A stretch of 32,575 bases of DNA, from positions 1 through 32,575 of the forward strand of contig NZCK01000020.1 of assembly GCA_002688265.1 (NCBI GenBank), written 5' to 3'. Below the pieces are notes generated by a model, which made no database searches, was not told the origin of the DNA, and saw only the letters and a list, made by a program, of their open reading frames with translations. Positions 22,370 to 32,541 of the stretch are shown here, piece by piece. Within the stretch, counting starts at the first letter, position 1; each line of letters starts with the position of its first letter. The position numbers and the translations under genes are program-made. Origin of the DNA: an archaeon (GTDB lineage: Archaea > Nanobdellota > Nanobdellia > Woesearchaeales > GW2011-AR9).

Positions 22370-23517
22370 AAAAAGAAATCGAAACTCTAATCTCAAGTTT
22401 TAAAGATAGATTAAGTCCTACTATTATTGAAAAAGCTATGAATGAAATTCCAACTACAGTAAGTAAAAAAGATGCTGAAGAGATAATGAATCTTATTCTA
22501 AAAGCTACTGTAAAAGCCAAAGTTGCCCCAGGGGAATGTGTTGGCCTTGTTAGTGCAGAAAGTATTGGAGAACCTGGTACACAGATGACTTTGAATACTT
22601 TCCATTTCGCAGGAGTAGCTGAGATGAATGTAACTGTTGGTCTTCCTCGTTTAATTGAAATCTTTGATGCAAGAAAAACTATTAAAACTCCTATGATGGA
22701 AATTTACCTAAAAGAAGGTCATTCTTCACTTGAACAGGTTAAAACTTTTGCAAAAAAGATTAAAGAAACTTTGCTTGCCGAAGTTTTATCAGATGTATCT
22801 GTAGATATATTAGATCAAAAAGTGTCCTTACAAATTAATGAAGAAGCTGCTAAATCTTATGGGCATGACACTGCACAAATATTAAAATTATTAAAAACTA
22901 AATTAAAAACTTTTTCCACCAGCCAAGGAGAATCTTCAAATGAAATTGAATTAACTATGAAGTCAGCTAAAACTGACAATCTTAAAGAGCTTCATGGTGT
23001 AAAAGGAAAACTAATGAAAATCAAAATTCATGGAATGAAAGGCATAAAGCAAGTTCTTCCTGTTGAAAGAAGTGGTCAATATGTAATATTGACTTCTGGT
23101 TGTAATTTAAAAGAAGTCTTAGAACTGGATGAAGTAGATTCTCTTAGAACATCAACTAATGATTTATATGAAATCGAAAAAGTTCTTGGTATTGAAGCTA
23201 CTCGAAACGCAATTATTGAAGAGACAGTAAAAGTTATCGAAGCTCAAGGACTAAACATTGATATTCGTCATATAATGCTAGTTGCTGATATTATGTGTGT
23301 AACTGGGGTCTTGAAAGGGATTACAAGGTTTGGAGTAGTTAAAGAGAAATCTTCAGTATTGGCAAGAGCTAGTTTCGAGACACCTGTAAAACATATGTTT
23401 ACATCTGCAATGGCAGGAGAAGTAGATAAACTACAATCAGTTGTTGAGAATGTAATGATTAATCAACCAGTTCCTGTAGGTACTGGTTTACCTAGTTTAA
23501 TCACAAAAATGAAGTAA
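22366..23517 (+). CDS. rpoA2: RNA polymerase subunit A'' (C-terminal part of RPB1)
   Basis: 383 residues. The trigger-loop region [20 protein letters not shown] (near residue 60) and [20 protein letters not shown] identify the A'' subunit. The end, with [20 protein letters not shown] and FETPVKHMF, is the conserved clamp/cleft segment. It completes RPB1 with RpoA1, to which it is coupled by an ATGA overlap. It ends in TAA. Confidence 0.95.
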   Translation: MKKEIETLISSFKDRLSPTIIEKAMNEIPTTVSKKDAEEIMNLILKATVKAKVAPGECVGLVSAESIGEPGTQMTLNTFHFAGVAEMNVTVGLPRLIEIFDARKTIKTPMMEIYLKEGHSSLEQVKTFAKKIKETLLAEVLSDVSVDILDQKVSLQINEEAAKSYGHDTAQILKLLKTKLKTFSTSQGESSNEIELTMKSAKTDNLKELHGVKGKLMKIKIHGMKGIKQVLPVERSGQYVILTSGCNLKEVLELDEVDSLRTSTNDLYEIEKVLGIEATRNAIIEETVKVIEAQGLNIDIRHIMLVADIMCVTGVLKGITRFGVVKEKSSVLARASFETPVKHMFTSAMAGEVDKLQSVVENVMINQPVPVGTGLPSLITKMK

Positions 23518-23596
23518 AAGATTAATTCATACAACAAAGCTTAAAAGTAGATACTATAACTTTTAAAAAAAAATAACTAAAAAAGGAAATTCAATC

Positions 23597-23881
23597 ATGG
23601 CATCAAAAACAGAATCTGTAAAACAAATTTCAGAAATTAAAGAATTAGTTAATAGTGGCAAGGCAATTATTGGTAACAATAAAGTTATTTCCGCAATTAA
23701 GAATGGTTTAGTACAACGTGTTCTACTTGCAAAAAATGCGCCTGAAGAACTTAAAAACGATGCAAAGTACTATGCAAATTTAGCTAATATTGAATTTGTC
23801 GAACTTGAGCAAGACAATGAAGAATTAGGGGTAATTTGTAAAAAGAACTTTTTTATCGCAATTATTGGTGTAAGTGCATAA
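23597..23881 (+). CDS. rpl30e: Ribosomal protein L30e
   Basis: 94 residues, of the L7Ae/L30e/S12e RNA-binding fold. Visible are the segment IGNNKVISAIKNGLVQRVLLAKNAPEEL (in two parts, residues about 25-52) and the later DNEELGVICKKNF, matching archaeal L30e. AGGAAA lies 7-8 nt before the ATG. It keeps its usual place between rpoA2 and nusA. The 79-bp gap before it has T/A-rich sequence where a secondary promoter is possible. Confidence 0.9.
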   Translation: MASKTESVKQISEIKELVNSGKAIIGNNKVISAIKNGLVQRVLLAKNAPEELKNDAKYYANLANIEFVELEQDNEELGVICKKNFFIAIIGVSA

Positions 23882-24004
23882 TTGAATATTTTAGCTTAAA
23901 ATAAAATAAAAAATAAATTAAAAAAGAGGCAAGTATTTTTGTAATATCCCTATTTAAAAAAAAAGAGAAAATAAATAATACAAAAGATTATTTCTACAAC
24001 TAAG

Positions 24005-24445
24005 ATGACAATTCGAGTAAAATTAGATTTAGACGCTTTAGTCTATGAGCAGCTTTTTGAAAAAACTTGCCAAGTTCGTTGTAAAGGTTTGCAACAAGGT
24101 CAAGATCAGTGGATTTTTATTGTGCCTATGGGAAAAGGTGGAAAAGCTATTGGTTCTGGTGCTCAGAATATTAGAAAATTGCAGCGAGTTCTTTCTCAAA
24201 GAAATAAATCTTTGCAAAATCTTCGAATTAAGATCATTGAATTTCACCCAAATATTAAAATTTTCATTAAAAATATTATCTCTCCTTTGCAGGTTCAGAG
24301 TATTGAAGTTGAAGGAGACGTAGTTAAAATCACAGATCCATCTAAAAAAACAAAAAGTTTATTAATAGGACCTGGGGCCAGCAAGTTAAGACAATTAAAT
24401 AGTATATTAGAGCGATTTTTTCATAAAAAGCTTGAAATACAATAA
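24005..24445 (+). CDS. nusA: NusA-like transcription factor (two KH domains)
   Basis: 146 residues, the short archaeal form that has only the KH part of bacterial NusA. The first KH signature is PMGKGGKAIGSGAQNIRKL near residue 40, the second LLIGPGASKLRQLNSILERF near 118. It is thought to bind RNA during transcription elongation or termination. It occupies its conserved position between rpl30e and rps12. The 123-bp gap upstream is A-rich with no clear ORF; AGGCAA occurs there (23928-23933) but too far from the start codon to be its ribosome-binding site. Confidence 0.9.
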   Translation: MTIRVKLDLDALVYEQLFEKTCQVRCKGLQQGQDQWIFIVPMGKGGKAIGSGAQNIRKLQRVLSQRNKSLQNLRIKIIEFHPNIKIFIKNIISPLQVQSIEVEGDVVKITDPSKKTKSLLIGPGASKLRQLNSILERFFHKKLEIQ

Positions 24446-24487
24446 AGTTAAAACGAAACAAAAAATAAAAAGGAAAGCCTACCAAGC

Positions 24488-24550
24488 ATGATCGTGGGGC
24501 TAAGCTGAAAGCTTAATGCCGCACCTTGCTCGGAGTTGGCGAAAGAACTC
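24488..24550 (+). promoter_or_regulatory. GC-rich two-hairpin leader of rps12
   Basis: Hairpin 1 (24494-24524): GTG/CAC, GGC/GCC, and TAAGCT-GAA-AGCTTA. Hairpin 2 (24533-24550): GAGTT-ggcgaaag-AACTC, ending one base before the rps12 ATG. The segment is about half GC against roughly one third around it. A six-codon ORF (ATG 24488 to TGA 24508) ends inside the first hairpin and has AGGAAAG upstream. It is a candidate ribosomal-protein autoregulatory leader. Confidence 0.55.
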
Positions 24551-24970
24551 ATGGCAAAAAAATCACGTGGATTACGGGCAGCAAACAAGCTGCAAAGCCG
24601 TAGAAAAGCATCCAAAGTTCCAAACAGGACTCATCTTAAGAAAAAGCATGATCCATTAGCAGGATCTTCTCAAGCAAAGGGGATTGTTCTTGAAAAAGTT
24701 CAGATTGAAGCAAAGCAACCAAACTCAGCTATGAGAAAATGCGCAAGAGTTCAATTAGTAAAGAATGGGAAACAGATTACTGCTTTTATGCCAGGTGATG
24801 GTGCTCAAAAACTAATTAATGAACACGATGAAGTTGTTGTAGAATGTATTGGTGGAAAAATGGGCCGAGCTAAAGGAGATATTCCTGGAGTTAGGTGGCA
24901 AGTACTCAAAGTTAATGATCAAAGTCTTCAAGCTCTGCTTGGTGGAAAACTAGAGAAAGCTAGAAGATAA
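24551..24970 (+). CDS. rps12: Ribosomal protein S12
   Basis: 139 residues from ATG 24551 (a TTG at 24536 would place the start inside the leader hairpin and add five residues absent from the family). Family segments: [57 protein letters not shown] and [19 protein letters not shown]12 lies at the decoding centre of the small subunit. It is followed by a 55-bp gap with an ATT repeat and then rps7, the conserved archaeal order. Confidence 0.95.
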   Translation: MAKKSRGLRAANKLQSRRKASKVPNRTHLKKKHDPLAGSSQAKGIVLEKVQIEAKQPNSAMRKCARVQLVKNGKQITAFMPGDGAQKLINEHDEVVVECIGGKMGRAKGDIPGVRWQVLKVNDQSLQALLGGKLEKARR

Positions 24971-25001
24971 ATATTATTATTATTATTATTATAATAATAA
25001 C
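24971..25001. repeat. ATT/ATA trinucleotide repeat between rps12 and rps7
   Basis: About six ATT units are followed by ATAATAATAA, which together make a self-complementary AT hairpin right after the rps12 stop codon. Confidence 0.7.
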
Positions 25002-25025
25002 ACAAAATAAGTAAGGCAAATAAAT

Positions 25026-25628
25026 ATGACAAGCGAGATCAAATTTTTCAATAAATGGGATTCATCTAGTGTAAACGTAGTTGATGCAGGTCTTGTAAAT
25101 TATATCACAACTGATGCTAGATTGATGCCAAAAACGGGGGCTCGTTATGCAGGAAACAGATTCCATAAATCAAATACTTCAATTGTTGAGCGTTTAGCTG
25201 CAAAGTTGATGTGTTCTGGTCATAAAGGTAAAAAACATTTAATGAGTTCTGGGCATAATACCGGTAAAAAAAATTCTGTATTAAAAATTGTTGAAGAAGC
25301 TCTAAAAATTGTTGAGAATAAAACTAAACAAAACCCTATTGCTGCTTTAGTAAAAGCTGTTGAGAACGCAGCTCCTCGTGAAGAAGTTATCGCAATTGAA
25401 TATGGTGGAGCAAGATACCCTAAAGCTGTTGAAGTTTCTCCTCAAAGAAGAGTTGATTTAGCTCTTCGTCATATGACTCAAGGTGCTTATCAAAAATCTT
25501 TCAACAAAAGAGTTTCTATTGCAGCAGCTTTAGCTGAAGAGATTACTCTTGCTTTTGAAGGTAATGTCAGAAGTGTTAGTATTGCTAAAAAGCGAGATCT
25601 TGAAAGACAAGCTTCTAGTAGTAAGTAA
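25026..25628 (+). CDS. rps7: Ribosomal protein S7
   Basis: 200 residues, normal for archaeal S7. Family segments: FNKWDSSSVNVVDAGLVNYI, VERLAAKLM, NPIAALVKAVENAAPREEVI, YPKAVEVSPQRRVDLALRHM and AAALAEEITLAFEGN. S7 starts assembly of the 30S head. AGGCAA lies 6 nt before the ATG. In many archaea the elongation factor EF-1A and S10 follow; here the block ends and converges on a minus-strand gene. Confidence 0.95.
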   Translation: MTSEIKFFNKWDSSSVNVVDAGLVNYITTDARLMPKTGARYAGNRFHKSNTSIVERLAAKLMCSGHKGKKHLMSSGHNTGKKNSVLKIVEEALKIVENKTKQNPIAALVKAVENAAPREEVIAIEYGGARYPKAVEVSPQRRVDLALRHMTQGAYQKSFNKRVSIAAALAEEITLAFEGNVRSVSIAKKRDLERQASSSK

Positions 25629-25681
25629 AACTGTTATTAAATTATTTAATTCTCTTTAATTTATTTGAAATTTATAAGAAA

Positions 25682-26353
25682 TTAATCAGATAAAAAGATT
25701 TGAGGATCTATTTCTCTTGTCCCAGTTCCAATTCCAAAGAACCATTGACGCCTACTAAAAACACTTCGAGGTACCCTTACTGCTTCCCCCACATAAACTA
25801 ACTCATCAGGATTAAGCGTCCTTATATATTCCCACCCGTCTCCCCATCCACCAGAACGGTCATCTGAAATATTAAATCTAACATTTGGCACACCACTTTG
25901 AACTTCAGTTATTCTTAGCGGGTCTTCAGAAGGATCAGTTACTCCTTTTCTAACAGCCAATATCTCTTTAACAATTCCATCAACATATGCTCCATACAAA
26001 TCAAGGTTCTCTACTAAAAAAGCATAGAAATTATTCACAGGTCTTGATGAATCTGTCCCTACAAATAAATCATCAACCGCAACAGCCCCTTCTCCAAATC
26101 TTTCTCTTAAGCAGTTTTCAATTTGACTTTCAAGTTCAATATCTCGAGAGTTAAATTGAGGCCCAACTGCTGTAATTGGTATTCCCTTCCCCTTTAAAGG
26201 GAAACTGATAAAACTTTCTGAAGGAACAGACAGGTATCCTACTTCTCGAAACTCTTTTGCCCACCCACTATTCAATTCTTGATCTTTAAGGCCTGCAAAA
26301 AGACCTGCTGCATAACCATTTCCTGGCCTGTGGAACAAAGTGTAATCTGACAT
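25682..26353 (-). CDS. Soluble protein of unknown function
   Basis: 223 residues. There is no signal peptide, membrane segment or known motif. It is rich in Gly, Asp and aromatic residues, with patches such as YTLFHRPGNGYAAGLFAG, FPLKGKGIPITAVGP and DDRSGGWGDGWEYIRTL. The TATA box at 26376-26383 makes the mRNA leaderless from ATG 26353. It is a lone gene converging on rps7 and diverging from kae1. It may be a lineage-specific protein. Confidence 0.6.
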   Translation of the reverse strand: MSDYTLFHRPGNGYAAGLFAGLKDQELNSGWAKEFREVGYLSVPSESFISFPLKGKGIPITAVGPQFNSRDIELESQIENCLRERFGEGAVAVDDLFVGTDSSRPVNNFYAFLVENLDLYGAYVDGIVKEILAVRKGVTDPSEDPLRITEVQSGVPNVRFNISDDRSGGWGDGWEYIRTLNPDELVYVGEAVRVPRSVFSRRQWFFGIGTGTREIDPQIFLSD

Positions 26354-26375
26354 AAGTTAATCCCACAAAATTCAA

Positions 26376-26383
26376 CATATAAG
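26376..26383 (-). promoter_or_regulatory. TATA box of the 25682-26353 gene
   Basis: Minus strand reads AACTTATATG, centred 26-27 nt before ATG 26353. Confidence 0.5.
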
Positions 26384-26433
26384 TTTTTCTAATATTCCAC
26401 CATATCATTTGAGAACAAGCTTCTAAGACAGTT

Positions 26434-26444
26434 TTTTAAATATA
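26434..26444 (+). promoter_or_regulatory. TATA box of kae1
   Basis: TTTTAAATATA is centred about 25 nt before ATG 26464; leaderless mRNA predicted. Confidence 0.5.
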
Positions 26445-26463
26445 CAGCATTATCCTTACAAAC

Positions 26464-27450
26464 ATGATTATCTTAGGTATAGAATCTACTGCTCACACTT
26501 TGGGTGTTGGAATAATTAAAGCTATAGTGAATAATTCTGACAACTCTGAACACTGTGAAGTTCTCAGTAACGAATATCAACAATATACTTCACCTAACAC
26601 AGGAATGAAACCAGATGACATTAAAGAACATCATAATAAATATGCTGAACATATTCTAAGAAAATCTTTAGAAACAGCAAAGATTGAATGGAAAGATATT
26701 GATGCTATTGCATACAGCGCAGGACCAGGAATAGACCCTATACTTTGGATAGGATATCACAAAGCTTTAGACTGGAGTAAAACATATTCAAAGCCATTAA
26801 TTCCTGTAAACCACTGTTGTGCCCATTTAAGCATTGGAAAAATTATTAATCAAGCCAAAGATCCTGCTTATCTTTACGTTTCTGGAGTTAATACTCAAGT
26901 GATTGTACAAGATGGCGGAAAATACCGGATTATGGGTGAGACTTTAGATATTGGTCTTGGTAATATGTTAGATAAATTAGGCAGAATTTTAGGGTTAGGA
27001 TTCCCTGCTGGCCCTGATGTTGAAAAATTAGCTAAAACACAAACAAGTTCTAATTTCATTGAATTGCCTTACACAGTAAAGGGAATGGATATCAGTTTTT
27101 CCGGCCTTTTGACAAAATGTCAACAACTATTCGAGCAAGGAAAAGCTACAAAAAAACAAATTTGTTATTCTGTCCAAGAGACTGCTTTTGCTGCTTGCTG
27201 TGAAGTAGCTGAGCGAGCTATGGCAGCAACAAAAAAAGATGAGTTGATTCTTGTTGGCGGTGTCGGAGCCAATAAACGTTTTTGTCAGATGCTTGAGACT
27301 ATGTGTAAAGAGAGAAACGCTAAATTTTTCAAAGTTCCAATGAGTCTCGCTGGAGACCAAGGTGCTATGATTGCTTGGGAAGGTTTCAAGCGAAAAAACA
27401 ATCATCCAAAGATGGATGTTAATTGTAGATGGCGCACTGACGAAGTGTAA
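26464..27450 (+). CDS. kae1: Kae1, tRNA N6-threonylcarbamoyladenosine synthase subunit (KEOPS)
   Basis: 328 residues, the usual Kae1 length and without the Bud32 kinase fused on in some archaea. Kae1 transfers the threonylcarbamoyl group to A37 of ANN-decoding tRNAs. Motifs: ILGIESTAHTLGVG at the N terminus, AYSAGPGI near residue 85, the metal-binding VNHCCAHLSIG near 116, YVSGVNTQVI near 138, GLGNMLDKLGRILGLGFPAG near 168 and MSLAGDQGAMIAWEG near 298. Its substrates include tRNA-Thr and tRNA-Lys, both encoded in this window. Confidence 0.93.
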   Translation: MIILGIESTAHTLGVGIIKAIVNNSDNSEHCEVLSNEYQQYTSPNTGMKPDDIKEHHNKYAEHILRKSLETAKIEWKDIDAIAYSAGPGIDPILWIGYHKALDWSKTYSKPLIPVNHCCAHLSIGKIINQAKDPAYLYVSGVNTQVIVQDGGKYRIMGETLDIGLGNMLDKLGRILGLGFPAGPDVEKLAKTQTSSNFIELPYTVKGMDISFSGLLTKCQQLFEQGKATKKQICYSVQETAFAACCEVAERAMAATKKDELILVGGVGANKRFCQMLETMCKERNAKFFKVPMSLAGDQGAMIAWEGFKRKNNHPKMDVNCRWRTDEV

Positions 27451-27486
27451 TGAGATAAAAGTTTACCATAATTAGAACCAAGTAAC

Positions 27487-27495
27487 TTTAAATAC
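27487..27495 (+). promoter_or_regulatory. TATA box of the 27547 gene
   Basis: CTTTAAATAC predicts a start near 27517, with GGTG at 27536-27539 as a ribosome-binding site 7 nt before the ATG. Confidence 0.45.
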
Positions 27496-27546
27496 TAGTT
27501 TCTGCTCATAGAAAAAAAAAAGAATTAATGGTAATGGTGCTTATTA

Positions 27547-28053
27547 ATGAACGTTCGTAAAGCAATAGTAGAAGATAGTGATTCAATTGTTAATCTACTT
27601 CAAGCAACAAGTGACACTAATCCAATCACGAAAAACATTCCTTTAGATAAAAAATTTCTAAGATCAATAATTGGCAATAAAGGAATAGACTTAGAAGTCT
27701 TTGAAATAAATAAGAAAATAGTTGCTTGCCATCTTGGGTTTGACAAAAAAATTATTGAAACAACAAAAGAGCTAAAATCAAACCCACTTTTCGCCCAAAT
27801 ACTTAAAGAAATTCTCTATGATTTCACTTTTCTTTATGGTGTATTCGCATTAGAAGATGGACAGAAAGATATCCACATTAAAATGATGATGATGTCATAT
27901 TTAGACGAGACAAAAAAGAAAACTATTCTCACAATTATTCCAGATCAGGGCTTAGAGAATATTAAAAAACAGTTATTACTTTTCAAATTTCATGAAGAAA
28001 AAACAGCAGAAATTTTAGGATCAAAATACTCTATTTTTGAGTTAGATAATTAA
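27547..28053 (+). CDS. Possible GNAT-like protein, function unknown
   Basis: 168 residues. The N terminus (MNVRKAIVEDSDSIVNLLQ) is typical of GNAT acetyltransferases, and residues 45-70 could form the next strands. The acetyl-CoA loop (Q/RxxGxG/A) is not evident, so this may be a degenerate GNAT fold or a chance resemblance. It has four consecutive methionines near residue 115. It has its own promoter between kae1 and gyrB. Confidence 0.55.
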   Translation: MNVRKAIVEDSDSIVNLLQATSDTNPITKNIPLDKKFLRSIIGNKGIDLEVFEINKKIVACHLGFDKKIIETTKELKSNPLFAQILKEILYDFTFLYGVFALEDGQKDIHIKMMMMSYLDETKKKTILTIIPDQGLENIKKQLLLFKFHEEKTAEILGSKYSIFELDN

Positions 28054-28114
28054 TTTATATTTCTAGTGATTCTAGACTAATTTATCCTTTAAAAAAACTT
28101 CAAAAAACAACAAG

Positions 28115-28122
28115 TTTATAAA
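28115..28122 (+). promoter_or_regulatory. TATA box of gyrB
   Basis: GTTTATAAAG predicts a start near 28145, leaving a leader of about 114 nt before ATG 28259. Confidence 0.55.
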
Positions 28123-28147
28123 GCCACAAATTCTATTAACAATACAG

Positions 28148-28164
28148 ATTTATCGTCGATAAAT
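28148..28164. promoter_or_regulatory. 17-bp palindrome at the gyrB transcript start (possible operator)
   Basis: ATTTATCG-T-CGATAAAT has perfect 8-bp arms. It lies at about +4 to +20 relative to the predicted start, a position where a bound repressor would block transcription. Confidence 0.45.
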
Positions 28165-28166
28165 GC

Positions 28167-28202
28167 AATTAAAAAATCCTTATTATTAGAATTAAAAAAT
28201 CC
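28167..28202. repeat. 13-bp direct repeat in the gyrB leader
   Basis: AATTAAAAAATCC occurs at 28167-28179 and again at 28190-28202, with 10 bp between. Confidence 0.6.
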
Positions 28203-28246
28203 AGAAAATACAGGCAATAAATTCTTCGAAAAAAGACAAAAAATAG

Positions 28247-30259
<2,013 letters not shown>

Positions 30260-30260
30260 C

Positions 30261-30282
30261 TATTATTATTATTATTATTATT
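30261..30282. repeat. ATT trinucleotide repeat after gyrB
   Basis: About seven ATT units directly follow the gyrB stop codon, similar to the repeat between rps12 and rps7. Confidence 0.7.
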
Positions 30283-30297
30283 AAAATTTTGTTTAAC

Positions 30298-30765
30298 ATG
30301 AAACGAACACGTCTAAAAGCAAAAGATTTCAACAAAGAGTTAGAGCAAGCTGCTTATTCTGTTAAATTTTCTAAGAAGGATTCTATTGAAAGGATTGAAG
30401 ATAAAGATAATAATCTCAAAATAATAAGTGTAAACAAAGTTCCTGCTTTTTTTTATTATGAAGAAAGATTAATTCCTACTATCAAATTCTTACATACAAA
30501 ACCAGAATTTCTTAAAACAGTGACCGTAGATATGGGTGCAATAAAGTTTGTTGTGAGTGGTGCTGATATTATGCGTCCAGGCATCATGGAGTATAATCAA
30601 CTTATCACAGAAGGAGAAATTATTGCGATAATAGATGAAAGAAATAAGATGGTTATTTGTGTTGGAATATCTTTACTAGATGCCTCAGTAATCAAAGAAC
30701 AAGAAAAAGGAAAATCTGTGAAAAACATCCATTACGTTGGAGATGAAATCTGGAAATTTTCTTAG
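30298..30765 (+). CDS. PUA-domain RNA-binding protein (MCT-1/Tma20-like)
   Basis: 155 residues from ATG 30298; a TTG at 30289 would add three. The C-terminal half is a PUA domain: VDMGAIKFVVSGADIMRPGI near residue 78, then EGEIIAIIDERNKMVICVGI. The N-terminal half with NKVPAFFYYEERLIPTIKFL resembles the pre-PUA domain of archaeal MCT-1-like proteins, which in eukaryotes act with DENR in translation re-initiation and recycling. It lies 38 nt after gyrB with no clear separate promoter, so it may be co-transcribed. It ends in TAG. Confidence 0.82.
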   Translation: MKRTRLKAKDFNKELEQAAYSVKFSKKDSIERIEDKDNNLKIISVNKVPAFFYYEERLIPTIKFLHTKPEFLKTVTVDMGAIKFVVSGADIMRPGIMEYNQLITEGEIIAIIDERNKMVICVGISLLDASVIKEQEKGKSVKNIHYVGDEIWKFS

Positions 30766-30851
30766 CTAATAGCTAATTAAAAAATAGATCTAGAGAAAAT
30801 ATTTAAATTTAATATAAAAAAAAGATATAATAAAAAGAATTTTTAATTAAT

Positions 30852-31283
30852 TCACCATAAAACTCTTTTCACATACATCTTTGCAGTACCAGAATAATTA
30901 CCATATTCTACTCCATCATTCAGTTGCACATAATAAACCAATTTCCCACTTTCTCCAGGATAAAGTCTCAGATTATTGTTTTCGACATAAGTCCATTCTT
31001 TCATTTCCCCTGAAAAAAACGCACTTACTTCTACTTCAAAATCATTATTATTTACATATATTGCATTCCTATTTGCAAGAGATGCGTTTGTTGGTGGCAT
31101 TGAACCAAAATAAAACATATCATTATCCACATTAACTCCAACAACATCTTCAACTACAATATTCATAGGGAATGTATGTACTTCAACTACAACAAAAAGA
31201 GAGTATGCTGCAGCAGTAATAGCTATCGCTGCAACAAAAAACACACATACAAATATTATTGCTTTTTTCAATTCCATTTTCAA
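30852..31283 (-). CDS. Membrane-anchored extracellular protein, second gene of surface operon
   Basis: 143 residues. One N-terminal membrane segment (about residues 7-30, AIIFVCVFFVAAIAITAAAY) anchors an extracytoplasmic beta-rich domain with sites such as PTNAS and GNYSG for N-glycosylation. The end YSGTAKMYVKRVLW looks like the last strand of an immunoglobulin-like sandwich. It starts inside the stop codon of the upstream gene (ATGA); an ATG two codons later is also possible. No family is recognised. The pair probably forms part of the cell envelope or a surface complex. Confidence 0.65.
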   Translation of the reverse strand: MKMELKKAIIFVCVFFVAAIAITAAAYSLFVVVEVHTFPMNIVVEDVVGVNVDNDMFYFGSMPPTNASLANRNAIYVNNNDFEVEVSAFFSGEMKEWTYVENNNLRLYPGESGKLVYYVQLNDGVEYGNYSGTAKMYVKRVLW

Positions 31284-32467
31284 AAGTCTTCCTCGTCATC
31301 CTCATCAGATCTTGATTTTATAAATAAAACCAATCCAACAAGAACTAATACTAATAGTCCTCCTCCTCCAATTATTATCCAAATATTTGAACCACTTGAC
31401 TCTTCTGACTCTTCAGCTGAGTCTTCTGGATCTCCTGTTCCTTCAATAAATGTAACTGTTACGCTTTCTTCTGATGAAAAACCATCCCCAAAACTAAAAG
31501 TTAATTTACTTGTTTGCTCCCCTATATCAAATGATGACGTATCTAAATACAATACAAAATCACTTTCTTCCCAAGCCTCCAAAGTTTGCTCTTGTGCATC
31601 TACCTTCTCAGATCCAAGAGACAGGGATACTGAAACTGCTTGTGGCTCAGCCCATTCATTTTTTACATTCACTGTAAATTTTTGGATACCACTTAGTTCA
31701 ATTGAGTTGGTATAATCTGATACTGACACTTCTTCACTTCCAACCGAGAAATTTTTCGTTGATTCAAATGTTTCCCCATCAGCTAGAACTTTTGCATTCG
31801 CAGAGTAGGTTCCTGGTGTATAATCAGTGATATCTAAACTTCCACTCATAATAATACTAGCAGCAGAAGCAATTGCATAACTTTCACTTGATAAAGTTAC
31901 AGTTTCTAAGACTGTATCATCAACAATATCAATAATTTCAATAGTTCCTGAACTTTCACTAACATCTGATTTACCATCATTTCTAATCGTTACAGAAAAA
32001 TCTACTTGTTCTGTTCCTTCTTCAATAGACATAGAAATTACTGGATATATTCCATCATACAATACTCGTGCCTCAAAGATAGCACAAGATTTAGTTAGAG
32101 CAACTACCATTGCCCCAGAATCAGGAGGACTTTCTTGTACACAGATTTTTCCTGTTTGTTTGCCGCTTGGAGGGAGTGGATCCTCAGTCATTATAAAATC
32201 AACTGAAAAAGAATAGTCTCCACTTCCAGACTCAATAAAATCTACAGATGTATGAAGCCAATCTGCAAGATCTCCTTCAGAAAATACTGTCATTCCACCC
32301 TCATAAGGTGGTGCTCCTATGGAATAGCTATAAGTCTTTGTGGTTCCTGGAACATAAACAGTCTCAACTCTTAAGGATTGACCCTGTAAACCTATTGAGA
32401 AAACAAACTGAGCTCCCAATATCAACAGAACCAAACTAAATACTATTATCTTAACAAACTTCGCCAT
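31280..32467 (-). CDS. Secreted Ig-fold surface protein with C-terminal membrane anchor
   Basis: 395 residues. A signal peptide (MAKFVKIIVFSLVLLILGAQ, cleavage probably near residue 24) leads into an N-terminal beta-rich domain with one likely disulfide (KICVQE and KSCAIF). Two CARDB-like Ig repeats follow (VDFSVTIRNDGKSDVSE near 155, KFTVNVKNEWAEPQAVSVS near 262). Then come an acidic Ser/Glu linker, a membrane helix (WIIIGGGGLLVLVLVGLVLF) and the acidic cytoplasmic tail DEDDEEDF. GGAGG lies 5 nt before ATG 32467. It is probably an S-layer-associated or adhesion protein; the function is inferred from layout only. Confidence 0.75.
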   Translation of the reverse strand: MAKFVKIIVFSLVLLILGAQFVFSIGLQGQSLRVETVYVPGTTKTYSYSIGAPPYEGGMTVFSEGDLADWLHTSVDFIESGSGDYSFSVDFIMTEDPLPPSGKQTGKICVQESPPDSGAMVVALTKSCAIFEARVLYDGIYPVISMSIEEGTEQVDFSVTIRNDGKSDVSESSGTIEIIDIVDDTVLETVTLSSESYAIASAASIIMSGSLDITDYTPGTYSANAKVLADGETFESTKNFSVGSEEVSVSDYTNSIELSGIQKFTVNVKNEWAEPQAVSVSLSLGSEKVDAQEQTLEAWEESDFVLYLDTSSFDIGEQTSKLTFSFGDGFSSEESVTVTFIEGTGDPEDSAEESEESSGSNIWIIIGGGGLLVLVLVGLVLFIKSRSDEDDEEDF

Positions 32468-32533
32468 CTCTTCCTCCTTAAAATAAACCCACTCAAATTA
32501 TTCTTGATTATCATTGCAATTAAAAAAAAGAGG

Positions 32534-32541
32534 ATTATATA
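32534..32541 (-). promoter_or_regulatory. TATA box of the surface-protein operon
   Basis: Minus strand reads GTATATATAATCC. The predicted start is near 32512, leaving about a 45-nt leader with a strong GGAGG site. Confidence 0.5.

Noticed and set aside
24536-24550. TTG start for rps12 five codons upstream
   Set aside because: The extra residues are not in the S12 family, and the codons lie inside the leader hairpin; ATG 24551 gives the normal N terminus.
24971-25001. CRISPR or other functional array in the ATT repeats
   Set aside because: The repeats are simple trinucleotide runs without spacers; no CRISPR array or cas gene is present in the window.
31176-31715. Plus-strand ORF of 179 codons, Ser-rich
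   Set aside because: It is antisense to the signal-peptide and Ig-fold surface genes, which have a strong ribosome-binding site and promoter.
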